Positions 40,131 through 47,964 of a stretch of 64,000 nt of DNA are shown one piece after another. The notes under the pieces were generated by a model. The model ran no database searches and had not been told where the DNA came from. It saw nothing but the letters and a program-made list of their open reading frames with translations. The stretch covers positions 62,001 through 126,000 of the forward strand of contig CP103437.1 of assembly GCA_024919215.1 (NCBI GenBank), written 5' to 3'. Both the position numbers and the translations under genes were made by a program. The stretch is from Methylophilaceae bacterium LSUCC0665. Its GTDB lineage: Bacteria > Pseudomonadota > Gammaproteobacteria > Burkholderiales > Methylophilaceae. How positions within the stretch are numbered: the first letter of the stretch is position 1; every line of letters starts with the position of its first letter.

Positions 40131-40649
40131 ATGGTATCAAAAATAATATTAGTTGGAATGATGGGGGTCGGAAAAACCACAATTGGAAAACTTTTATCTA
40201 ATAAGTTGGGTTACGATTTTGTTGATCTCGATAAAATTATCGAGGAAAAGTCAGGCGTCAAGATCAATACAATTTTTGAGATTGAAGGAGAAGCAGGTTT
40301 TAGAGAGAGAGAGTTTCAGGTATTAAGAGATTCAATTGAAAAAGAAAAGGTAATCATTTCGACTGGAGGAGGCATAGTGACCAATGAGAAGAGTAAGACT
40401 CACCTTATAAAATGTAATGTTTCTTTAATTATTTATCTGAAGGCAAATCTTGGGACCCTTTTTAGCAGATTGAAAAATGATAATTCTAGACCAATTTTAA
40501 ATGTTGATAATAAAGAGCAAATGATTGAAAAGATTCTTAATGAAAGAGAGCCGCTGTATCAAGATCTTGCGGATATGACTGTTGATACAACTCATATGAA
40601 AACAATTGATGTTGTGAAATTAATAATAAAAAAAATGGATGTTATATGA
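40131..40649 (+). CDS. aroK: Shikimate kinase
   Basis: Phosphorylates shikimate in aromatic amino-acid synthesis. The P-loop is GMMGVGKTTIG, with DFVDLDKIIEEKSG, GEAGFREREF and STGGGIV as substrate and nucleotide sites. The start chosen is ATG at 40131 (172 residues), because it aligns with the family and the 13 upstream codons lie in the promoter gap. It overlaps aroB by 4 bases, the conserved aroK-aroB pair. Confidence 0.96.
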   Translation: MVSKIILVGMMGVGKTTIGKLLSNKLGYDFVDLDKIIEEKSGVKINTIFEIEGEAGFREREFQVLRDSIEKEKVIISTGGGIVTNEKSKTHLIKCNVSLIIYLKANLGTLFSRLKNDNSRPILNVDNKEQMIEKILNEREPLYQDLADMTVDTTHMKTIDVVKLIIKKMDVI

Positions 40650-41713
40650 AAATATTAAACGTTGATCTTGGAGATCGTTCATATCCAATTTACATCGGCA
40701 TAGGTCTCTTAAAAGATAAAAAAATAATTACAAGCCATATCAAAACAAAAACTATTTGCATCGTATCAAATACAACAGTTTCTAAATTATATTTAGAAAA
40801 TTTAAAAAATTTACTTGATGATTATCAAGTAGTAGAGGCAATAATAGCTGATGGGGAAGAATTTAAAAATTACGATTCTTTAAATCATATCTATACAACA
40901 TTACTCGAGAATCAGTGTAATCGTGACACAACAATTTTGGCACTGGGGGGAGGCGTTGTTGGTGATATTGCTGGATATGCTGCCGCTTCATTTCTAAGAG
41001 GGATACCATTCATTCAAATACCAACAACGCTTCTCGCTCAGGTTGATTCTTCTGTAGGAGGAAAAACCGGCATAAATCACTTGTTGGGTAAAAATATGGT
41101 AGGGGCTTTTTATCAGCCACAATCTGTAGTCATTGACTTAAATGTTTTAAATACTCTTGATAAAAGACAAATAGCAGCAGGGCTTGCTGAAGTCATTAAG
41201 TATGGACTGATTTGGGATAAAGGTTTTTTTGAATATCTCGAACAGAATATTGACAATTTAAAACAGCTAGAATTTGAACATTTAGAGCATGTCATATACA
41301 GATCCTGTGAAATTAAAGCTAAAGTTGTTTCTGAAGATGAAAAGGAGTCAGGAATAAGGGCTATTCTTAATTTAGGACACACATTTGGGCATGCGATTGA
41401 AAATTGTTTAGGTTACGGGCATTGGCTTCATGGTGAAGCTGTAGGTTGTGGAATGGTTCTTGCAGCCAAAATGTCTCTTGCTCAGGGCTGGTTAAATGAG
41501 TCTGAGTTCGATCAAGTAAAAAATCTAATTTCTCGTGCTAATTTACCGATTGAAAAACCTGATATCCCTTATGAAGACTTTATTGGAGCAATGAGATTAG
41601 ATAAAAAAAATAAGGACAAAGAGATTTATTTGGTGCTTCAACAAGGAATTGGAAAAGCCATAGTAACAAATAATTATCCATCCAGTGAGTTGGATAATAT
41701 AATTAAAAATTAA
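40646..41713 (+). CDS. aroB: 3-dehydroquinate synthase
   Basis: NAD- and zinc-dependent enzyme converting DAHP to 3-dehydroquinate. Motifs are ADGEEFKN, LGGGVVGDIAGYAAASFLRG, PTTLLAQVDSSVGGKTGIN, and the metal ligands in NLGHTFGHAIE and HGEAVGCGM. Length 355 is normal. It is translationally coupled to aroK by a 4-base overlap, and dgt follows after 21 bases, a common proteobacterial arrangement. Confidence 0.97.
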   Translation: MKILNVDLGDRSYPIYIGIGLLKDKKIITSHIKTKTICIVSNTTVSKLYLENLKNLLDDYQVVEAIIADGEEFKNYDSLNHIYTTLLENQCNRDTTILALGGGVVGDIAGYAAASFLRGIPFIQIPTTLLAQVDSSVGGKTGINHLLGKNMVGAFYQPQSVVIDLNVLNTLDKRQIAAGLAEVIKYGLIWDKGFFEYLEQNIDNLKQLEFEHLEHVIYRSCEIKAKVVSEDEKESGIRAILNLGHTFGHAIENCLGYGHWLHGEAVGCGMVLAAKMSLAQGWLNESEFDQVKNLISRANLPIEKPDIPYEDFIGAMRLDKKNKDKEIYLVLQQGIGKAIVTNNYPSSELDNIIKN

Positions 41714-41734
41714 GCGGAACATTTTTTTATAAAA

Positions 41735-42835
41735 ATGAAAAAATATGCTGTATCTGAGAAAAACTCACTTGGAAGAGAGTATCCAGAAAATAAATCACCT
41801 TTGAGAAATGACTTTCAAAGAGATCGAGACAGAATTATTCATTCATCCGCTTTTCGAAGATTAATGTATAAAACTCAAGTTTTCGTGAATCATGAAGGCG
41901 ATATGTTTCGAACAAGATTAACGCACTCGCTTGAGGTATCACAGATTTCGAGGGGAATTGCCCGTTCATTAGGGTTAAATGAAGATTTATCAGAAACTAT
42001 TGCTCTTGCTCATGACTTGGGGCATACCCCTTTTGGCCATGCTGGCCAGGATGCATTGAATCAATGTATGAAAGATCATGGAGGCTTTGAGCATAATTAT
42101 CAATCTTTACGTGTCGTAGATAAACTTGAAAAAAGATATAGCAATTTCTCAGGTTTAAATCTAACTTTTGAAAGTCGTGAAGGCATTCTTAAACATTGTT
42201 CAAAAAAAAATGCATCATTGCTTGGAAGAATTGGCGAAAGATTTCTCAATAAGACTCACCCTAGCCTTGAAGCTCAAATCGTAGATATTGCAGACAGTAT
42301 TGCCTATAACATTCATGACCTTGAGGATGGCTATCGATCTGGGATTTTACCAATATCAAAATTAAATCAACTTGATTTTTTTGCAAAGCATTACAATTAT
42401 TTAAAAAAAGATTTTGATTCTAATGAAGCTAATGAAAAAGTTTGTGTTTATGAAACATTGAGGCATATGATATTTCTTTTAATAAATGATGCTACAAACA
42501 ATTCAAAAAAATTAATCAGTGAGGCAAATATCAAGACAATTGATGAGGTAAGGAATCATAAAACCACCTTGATTAATTTATCTGAGCCTGTCCAGAATTA
42601 CTTAAATGACTGCAGAATATTTTTAAGAGCTAATTTATATGAACATCCAAGAGTGAATAAAATGACGAGTGATGCCCAAAGAATTATTATCGATTTATTC
42701 AGCTACTATGAAGATAACTTTAAAGCTTTACCCAATGATTACAAAATACATGAAAAAAAATATCGATCAATTGCCGATTTCTTATCAGGAATGACCGATC
42801 GCTTTGCGAATGAAATCCATAAATCATTGAATTAA
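41735..42835 (+). CDS. dgt: dGTP triphosphohydrolase-like HD protein
   Basis: Predicted dNTP triphosphohydrolase of 366 residues. The HD metal site is assembled from RLTHSLEVSQISRGIA and ALAHDLGHTPFGHAGQ with the later IVDIADSIAYNIHDLEDG. The N-terminal SLGREYPENKSPLRNDFQRDR is family-typical. It follows aroB by 21 bases as in many betaproteobacteria. Substrate preference among dNTPs cannot be read from sequence. A 191-base gap then precedes the porin. Confidence 0.93.
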   Translation: MKKYAVSEKNSLGREYPENKSPLRNDFQRDRDRIIHSSAFRRLMYKTQVFVNHEGDMFRTRLTHSLEVSQISRGIARSLGLNEDLSETIALAHDLGHTPFGHAGQDALNQCMKDHGGFEHNYQSLRVVDKLEKRYSNFSGLNLTFESREGILKHCSKKNASLLGRIGERFLNKTHPSLEAQIVDIADSIAYNIHDLEDGYRSGILPISKLNQLDFFAKHYNYLKKDFDSNEANEKVCVYETLRHMIFLLINDATNNSKKLISEANIKTIDEVRNHKTTLINLSEPVQNYLNDCRIFLRANLYEHPRVNKMTSDAQRIIIDLFSYYEDNFKALPNDYKIHEKKYRSIADFLSGMTDRFANEIHKSLN

Positions 42836-42852
42836 TTAAATAATGGTACTTT

Positions 42853-42895
42853 TTGTTGCAAAAAAACAACAAATATAACAAAATTGTTGCAAAAA
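42853..42895 (+). repeat. Pair of direct repeats upstream of the porin
   Basis: TTGTTGCAAAAA occurs at 42853-42864 and again at 42884-42895, exactly 31 bases apart, about three helical turns. This places both copies on the same DNA face, as for a dimeric regulator. The first copy is also part of an AT-rich 7-base stem (TTTGTTG/CAACAAA). The second overlaps a weak promoter candidate, TTGTTG at 42884-42889 and TAGCAT at 42908-42913 with 18-base spacing. Regulator unknown. Confidence 0.4.
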
Positions 42896-42949
42896 CACAC
42901 TCAAGCCTAGCATTCATAAAATAAATTGAGCATAATTAACTTAACTTCT

Positions 42950-43020
42950 TAACGTTTAACGTTGAGAAAGTTCGCGAACTTTCTCTCAACTTGTTTGAGA
43001 GGTATTTTTTAACTTAGGAG
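42950..43020 (+). promoter_or_regulatory. Structured porin leader: tandem heptamer, overlapping hairpins, strong ribosome site
   Basis: A tandem TAACGTT pair spans 42950-42963. A 22-base perfect palindrome, whose core is AGTTCGCGAACT, spans 42964-42985. A second hairpin, CTCTCAA (42983-42989) with TTGAGAG (42995-43001), shares its left arm with the right flank of the first. The two structures are therefore mutually exclusive in RNA. AGGAG at 43016-43020 gives a strong ribosome site six bases before the ATG. The arrangement fits a regulated or stabilising 5' leader; in DNA the palindrome could equally be an operator. Confidence 0.5.
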
Positions 43021-43026
43021 ATTTTT

Positions 43027-44280
43027 ATGAATAATAAAATCAAATTAGCAGTTGCTGGTGCAGTTTTTTCTGCAGCTTCAATTGCAAACGCAGGTATTGT
43101 AATTCCTGCTGGTGATTGGACATTAGACGTTAACGGTAACGTAAATGCTTTTGCAATCATGGGTAATCAAGAATCAGTAAAAACTGGTACAACAGTTACT
43201 GGTGGTTTAGCAGGCTATGAAGATGCTGATGGTGAAGATAATACATACGCTATCAACACAGGTCTTTTACCAGCATGGTTAGGCTTTACTGGTACGACTC
43301 GTCAAAATGACCTAGACGTATCATTTACTATTTCATTCCAACCAAACGTATCTGATAACCAATCATCAGGTATGGGTGACACAAAAACACCTTTAAATCG
43401 TCAAGCGTTTGTTACATTCGGTGACAAATCTTGGGGTACAGTAAAACTTGGTAAAGATCTTGGTATCTTTGCTGGTGACGCGATCCTTAACGACATGACA
43501 CTTCTTGGTGTTGGTCTTGGTGGCGGCCGTTCAGGCGGTGCAACAACTTTAGGTGGTATTGGTTCTGGTTATGTATATCCAGCATGGAAAGGTCAAATTT
43601 CATACACAACACCTAACATGAATGGCTTCCAAGCAACAATCGCTATTACAAACCCTGATCAAGGACAAGAAGCTGCATCAGGTTCTGTAAACGGTGGTTA
43701 TAATCAAGATCGTTTCGGTATTGAAGGTAAAGTGTCTTACTCATGGACTGGCGATGTAGCTGGTAAAGTGTGGGCATCTTTTGCTGATTATGACAGAACA
43801 GGTGCTGCAGGTACAAACGCAGCAAATGTAGCTCAAACTTACAGATTAGATAGCTTTAGTACTACTGCATACGATATTGGTACAGCTATTACTTCAGGTA
43901 ACTTAGGTATCGTAGCTTATTACTACAATACTGAAGGTGCAGGTACCTTCCTTAATTTATTAGGTGGTGAAGGTGTATTTGATAACGGTTCAGCTCTTAA
44001 AGAGCGTGATGGTGATGGCGGCTATCTTCAAGCTACATACGTAATTCCAACAGGTACAAAACTTGGTGTGGCTTACGGTGTAAATAACCTTGACGAAGGA
44101 TCTGGCGAAACAGGTACATTCTTAGTAGAGAAGAATGAACGCTGGACAGTTGGTGCTTACCACCCACTCACTAAGCACTTAAACTTAGTTGCTGAGTACA
44201 ACCGCGCTGAATCTGAAGCTCATAATGGTAACGATGCTGACTCAGATACATTATCATTAGGCGCAATCTTATTCTTCTAA
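43027..44280 (+). CDS. Gram-negative porin, predicted major outer-membrane protein
   Basis: A 417-residue precursor with a signal peptide ending near ASIANA-G. The mature chain is rich in Gly, Thr, Asn and aromatic residues, with alternating beta-strand patterns. QAFVTFGDKSWGTVKLGKD is the typical porin strand-loop-strand, and the C-terminus SLGAILFF ends in Phe as required for Bam-dependent assembly. Codon use differs from neighbours: GGT, GCT, ACA and preferred C/T-ending codons are frequent and G+C looks higher, suggesting high expression rather than transfer. It has a strong ribosome site and a strong terminator. It should form a trimeric diffusion channel for small solutes; ion selectivity is unknown. 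Confidence 0.92.
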   Translation: MNNKIKLAVAGAVFSAASIANAGIVIPAGDWTLDVNGNVNAFAIMGNQESVKTGTTVTGGLAGYEDADGEDNTYAINTGLLPAWLGFTGTTRQNDLDVSFTISFQPNVSDNQSSGMGDTKTPLNRQAFVTFGDKSWGTVKLGKDLGIFAGDAILNDMTLLGVGLGGGRSGGATTLGGIGSGYVYPAWKGQISYTTPNMNGFQATIAITNPDQGQEAASGSVNGGYNQDRFGIEGKVSYSWTGDVAGKVWASFADYDRTGAAGTNAANVAQTYRLDSFSTTAYDIGTAITSGNLGIVAYYYNTEGAGTFLNLLGGEGVFDNGSALKERDGDGGYLQATYVIPTGTKLGVAYGVNNLDEGSGETGTFLVEKNERWTVGAYHPLTKHLNLVAEYNRAESEAHNGNDADSDTLSLGAILFF

Positions 44281-44304
44281 TTTTTTAACTAGAAGTTTAG
44301 ATTT

Positions 44305-44336
44305 AAAAAACCCCATTGAAAAATGGGGTTTTTTTT
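44305..44336 (+). terminator. Rho-independent terminator after the porin
   Basis: CCCCATT (44311-44317) and AATGGGG (44322-44328) form a 7-base stem with a GAAA tetraloop, flanked by A-run and an eight-base T run (44329-44336). It is the clearest terminator in the window and lies 25 bases after the porin stop. The flanking A and T runs can extend the stem, so it may also work on the minus strand. Confidence 0.9.
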
Positions 44337-44353
44337 ATTTAAAATGAGTCTTT

Positions 44354-46096
44354 ATGAATATCCAAAATAAAATAAAAGAGGCCCTTGATTGTTGTTCAGA
44401 AAACAAGCTGGATAATGCTAAAGAAATTTTATTAAAAATTTTGAAGAAATTTCCAAAACAACCACAAGCATTAAGTTTATTGTCAAATCTGGCTTGTCAT
44501 GAGAAAAATTATGAGGCTGCAGAGACTTACCTGCAATCACTTTCAGATATATCAAAGCTTGAAGAAAACCAAATTCAAGACTTGATTAACATAAAATTAG
44601 AGCTAAATAAGGCGGAAGAAGCAATAAAATTATCTGAAAAAATAAAGCAAAAAAATCAAAATTATTTTCTGAGTATCATTAAAGCGTATAGATTATTGGG
44701 AAGCTTAGATAAATTAAATGAAATAACACAATCAAAAGAGTACAAATTAATAGCTAGAGATTTGGAAATAATACTAAGTACTGGCTACACTTATAATTTT
44801 TTAGGTGATTATTTTAATGCAATAAAAATTTATGAAAAAAATAAAGAATATTATTCTAATGACAATCGTTTTCAATTTAATTATGCAATCGCATTAAATA
44901 ACATCAAACATTATGATGATGCAATAAAAGTATTTAGGGCAATTGAAGACAAAATAAAGATTGTTGATACAAGCATAAAAATGAATATTGCTGCTAGCTA
45001 TATGTTTAAGAACGATTACCAAAAGGCCATAGATGAGCTTGATTTAGCAATAGAGCATGAGCCATATAATCATGATTTGTTAATAAAAAAAGCTTTTATA
45101 TTGCTCCTTGATAGCAAAAAAGAATTAGCTTTAGAAATTTATGACTCAATAATTAATAGTAACCCAAATTATTATCCTGCGTATCTTCAAAAAGGGTTTG
45201 TACAATTAAAATCATTAAATTTTAATGATGGATGGAGTTTATATAGATACAGACAATTAGTTGATACAAAAAAATGTAAAGTAAATGATTTTGAATTAGA
45301 AAAAATTGATTGGTTAAGAGAAATAAAAATATATTCTGAGCAAGGAGTTGGTGATTGGCTCTTTCACTTAAGAATGTTAAGTGCAATGCCTAATCAAAAA
45401 CTAAATTTATCGATAGCAATAGATAGCAGAATGCATAAGCTTATCGAAGAAAATTATGAAGTCATCAATTTTATTAATGATAAAAAAATTGACTCCAATA
45501 AACAAAATATAAATTTGGGTTCGATTGGAAGATTTGTAATTAAATCAAAAGAAACAATAAAAAATATTAGACCATGGAAAGTTAGCAAAACAGAGAAGTT
45601 TGAAAAAATATTAGACAGAGAAAAGGTAAACATTGGAATATCGTGGAAAAGTCAAAATAAAGAATGGGGGGATGATAAAAGTATTGCCCTTGAATTATTT
45701 AAAGTTTTTAATGAAGAAAACTTCAATTTAATAAATCTTCAATATGGTGATGTCAATAACGAGATAGAAAATTCGTTAAAAAAGTATAGTTTAAAAATAA
45801 ATAATCAACACAATCTAGATTTATATAACGATATTTATGGTTTAGCTCAATTAATAAATGAATGTGATATCGTTGTTACTATAAGTAATGTAACAGCTCA
45901 TATAGCAGGGTTGATAAATAAACCAACTGTATTAATGCTTCCAAAAAATAATGGAAAAATGTGGTATTGGACAAAAGATAAATCTAACAAATCCATATGG
46001 TATCCATCAGTAAGAATAATAGATTATGAAATAGACGGAGGTTGGCAGCGGTCTATAAAAGAAGCAGAGCATTTAGTAAAAACATATAGTTTATAA
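44354..46096 (+). CDS. TPR protein with C-terminal glycosyltransferase-like domain (paralogue 1)
   Basis: A 580-residue protein. Residues 1-300 are helical TPR-type repeats, for example KEILLKILKKFPKQPQALSL and NHDLLIKKAFILLLDSKKEL. The last 270 residues look like a GT-B nucleotide-sugar transferase domain (heptosyltransferase/GT41-like). Motifs are YSEQGVGDWLFHLRML, IGISWKSQNKEW, INLQYGD and CDIVVTISNVTAHIAG. Such fusions usually glycosylate proteins or flagellins, but the substrate here is unknown. It begins 17 bases after the porin terminator, leaving no room for its own promoter there. It faces its paralogue tail to tail across 16 bases. Very AT-rich, with many Lys and Asn codons. Confidence 0.82.
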   Translation: MNIQNKIKEALDCCSENKLDNAKEILLKILKKFPKQPQALSLLSNLACHEKNYEAAETYLQSLSDISKLEENQIQDLINIKLELNKAEEAIKLSEKIKQKNQNYFLSIIKAYRLLGSLDKLNEITQSKEYKLIARDLEIILSTGYTYNFLGDYFNAIKIYEKNKEYYSNDNRFQFNYAIALNNIKHYDDAIKVFRAIEDKIKIVDTSIKMNIAASYMFKNDYQKAIDELDLAIEHEPYNHDLLIKKAFILLLDSKKELALEIYDSIINSNPNYYPAYLQKGFVQLKSLNFNDGWSLYRYRQLVDTKKCKVNDFELEKIDWLREIKIYSEQGVGDWLFHLRMLSAMPNQKLNLSIAIDSRMHKLIEENYEVINFINDKKIDSNKQNINLGSIGRFVIKSKETIKNIRPWKVSKTEKFEKILDREKVNIGISWKSQNKEWGDDKSIALELFKVFNEENFNLINLQYGDVNNEIENSLKKYSLKINNQHNLDLYNDIYGLAQLINECDIVVTISNVTAHIAGLINKPTVLMLPKNNGKMWYWTKDKSNKSIWYPSVRIIDYEIDGGWQRSIKEAEHLVKTYSL

Positions 46097-46112
46097 AACG
46101 AAACTTTAATAA

Positions 46113-47945
46113 CTATAGTTTGAAATGAAAATGTTTTTGTATGTCGTTTTTTATTTCTGTTAACGACTCATTAATTTTTGATTCTTCGAAGAAGTAAATT
46201 TGTGTGTTCTTATACCACTTATGTTTTTTTTCAGCATGCCAAAACCAAATTCTTGATGCTGATTCAGGAATTAATAAAAATGATTGTTTCCCGCAAGCTC
46301 CTGCTAAATGGGCGGTTATATTATCCGTTGTGATTACACAATCCATTTGATTAATTATATAAATTAATTTTTCAAGATCATTAAAGTAATCTATGTCTTG
46401 AATTAATAAATCAATATCAAATCTATCACGGACAGTCTCAATATCTTGGCTAATATCCCCGTATTGAAGATTATGAAAAATTACATTATTAGATATAACT
46501 GGTTCAATTAAATTAGCTACACCAATATTTCTAGCTTGAGATTCTGATTTTGAGTTTGGTGATTTCCAACTCAATCCAATATTAAGATACGAGGTATCTT
46601 TTTTAAAAAAATTAAAATCAATAACTTTTTTGAATATTGGCGTTATATTTAATAAATCATTTTTATTTTTAATGAAAAACTTTAAGATATCACCTAAAAA
46701 GATATACAATCTTGCTTCAGTTGTGTTTATATTTTCATGCGATATAAAAGAAATTTTAGGAAAATTCAATTTTAAAATATTAGAGATTCTCTTATCAATC
46801 ACAAAAATAAAATTATCTGGGTTGATAAATGGAAGTGTACTTAAAAAAAGTAATTGATCTCCAATACCTTGTTCGCTTAAGACAAGTATTTTTTCATTTG
46901 GCAAAATATCACTTTTCCATTCATCTAATTTTAATTTAAAGTCTAGGGGCGGTTTAAATCTATAAAAATAATATAACCAACCATCCGAAAATTTATAGTT
47001 TTTTAATGCCAAAAGACCTAAATTTAGTTTGGCAAAAGTACTATCAGATTGATGCTCAAGTGATAGTGAAAAAAAATCTTTTGCTTTTTGTTCTTCACCC
47101 ATATCTCTATAAATTAATCCATAGTTATTAAGAATATTTGAGTTGTAATCAGCAGAAGATATTTCATTTAATTTATCAATTGCCGCTTGCAGATCATTTT
47201 TTTTATAAAAATAAATAGAATAGTAAAAATTTTTAGTTACATCATTTTTTATATTAATTATATTTTCCTTTGCATCCTCTAGTTTTTCAGATGCTAGATA
47301 ATATCTAGCATATAGTTCATATAATCTTTCGCTATCTGAAATATATTTAGAAGATAATTTTAAATATTCTGCACATGTAGTTAGATTATTTAAATTAATT
47401 AATTGTTCAATTTTGAAAATAATTGCTTTACTAGATTCAGGGAATGTAAGTAGGTATTTTTCAATATCGATTAGGGCTTGATTAGGATTTTGAAGTTTGT
47501 TGTAAGCTTTAGCCCTATTAAAAAAAAATTCGGGTAAGCTCTCGGTTTCTAATGCTTTATTAAAATTAATTAATGCATTTTTATAATCGTTTATAAAAAG
47601 AAAAAGATTGCCTAAGTTATTATAACTATGACTAAAATTGGGATTAATCCTGATTGATTTATTATAAGAGGATATCGCTTCTTCAATCTGATTTAATTCT
47701 TTTTGAGCAAGGGCCAAATTAGAATATGCATGAAAATTATTTGGTTCAATTGCTAATAGATTATTAAAACAATTAACAGATTCTTTAAAATTTTTTGATT
47801 GATAGTAAGCAGTTCCTAGAAGAAATAAAATTTGATTTTTATTACCTTCCGACATACTAAGTAAACTTAAATATATCTTTATAGCTTTTTTAAGTTGATT
47901 TTTTTTGTGAAATTCTAAAGCTTTACTAAAATTAGAGTTGTCCAT
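46113..47945 (-). CDS. TPR protein with C-terminal glycosyltransferase-like domain (paralogue 2)
   Basis: A 610-residue protein of the same architecture as the opposing gene. Its N-terminal 300 residues contain classical TPRs, such as AYSNLALAQKELNQIEEAI and SYNNLGNLFLFINDYKNAL. The C-terminal domain has LSEQGIGDQLLFLSTL, IGLSWKSPNSKS, HNLQYGD and DCVITTDNITAHLAGACG, matching paralogue 1 block by block. No signal peptide is visible, so it should act in the cytoplasm. It starts 19 bases after the ntrC stop in the same direction, so it may be the last gene of glnA-ntrB-ntrC. A protein O-glycosyltransferase role is plausible but not shown. Confidence 0.82.
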   Translation of the reverse strand: MDNSNFSKALEFHKKNQLKKAIKIYLSLLSMSEGNKNQILFLLGTAYYQSKNFKESVNCFNNLLAIEPNNFHAYSNLALAQKELNQIEEAISSYNKSIRINPNFSHSYNNLGNLFLFINDYKNALINFNKALETESLPEFFFNRAKAYNKLQNPNQALIDIEKYLLTFPESSKAIIFKIEQLINLNNLTTCAEYLKLSSKYISDSERLYELYARYYLASEKLEDAKENIINIKNDVTKNFYYSIYFYKKNDLQAAIDKLNEISSADYNSNILNNYGLIYRDMGEEQKAKDFFSLSLEHQSDSTFAKLNLGLLALKNYKFSDGWLYYFYRFKPPLDFKLKLDEWKSDILPNEKILVLSEQGIGDQLLFLSTLPFINPDNFIFVIDKRISNILKLNFPKISFISHENINTTEARLYIFLGDILKFFIKNKNDLLNITPIFKKVIDFNFFKKDTSYLNIGLSWKSPNSKSESQARNIGVANLIEPVISNNVIFHNLQYGDISQDIETVRDRFDIDLLIQDIDYFNDLEKLIYIINQMDCVITTDNITAHLAGACGKQSFLLIPESASRIWFWHAEKKHKWYKNTQIYFFEESKINESLTEIKNDIQKHFHFKL

Positions 47946-47964
47946 TAGGTAATAATATTACAAT

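Noticed and set aside
40066-40182. N-terminal extension of mrcA by 39 residues
   Set aside because: It would cover the aroK promoter region; family alignment and the membrane anchor fit the ATG at 40065.
42852-42873. Possible terminator after dgt
   Set aside because: The TTTGTTG/CAACAAA stem is AT-rich and lacks a following T run; direct-repeat structure explains it better.
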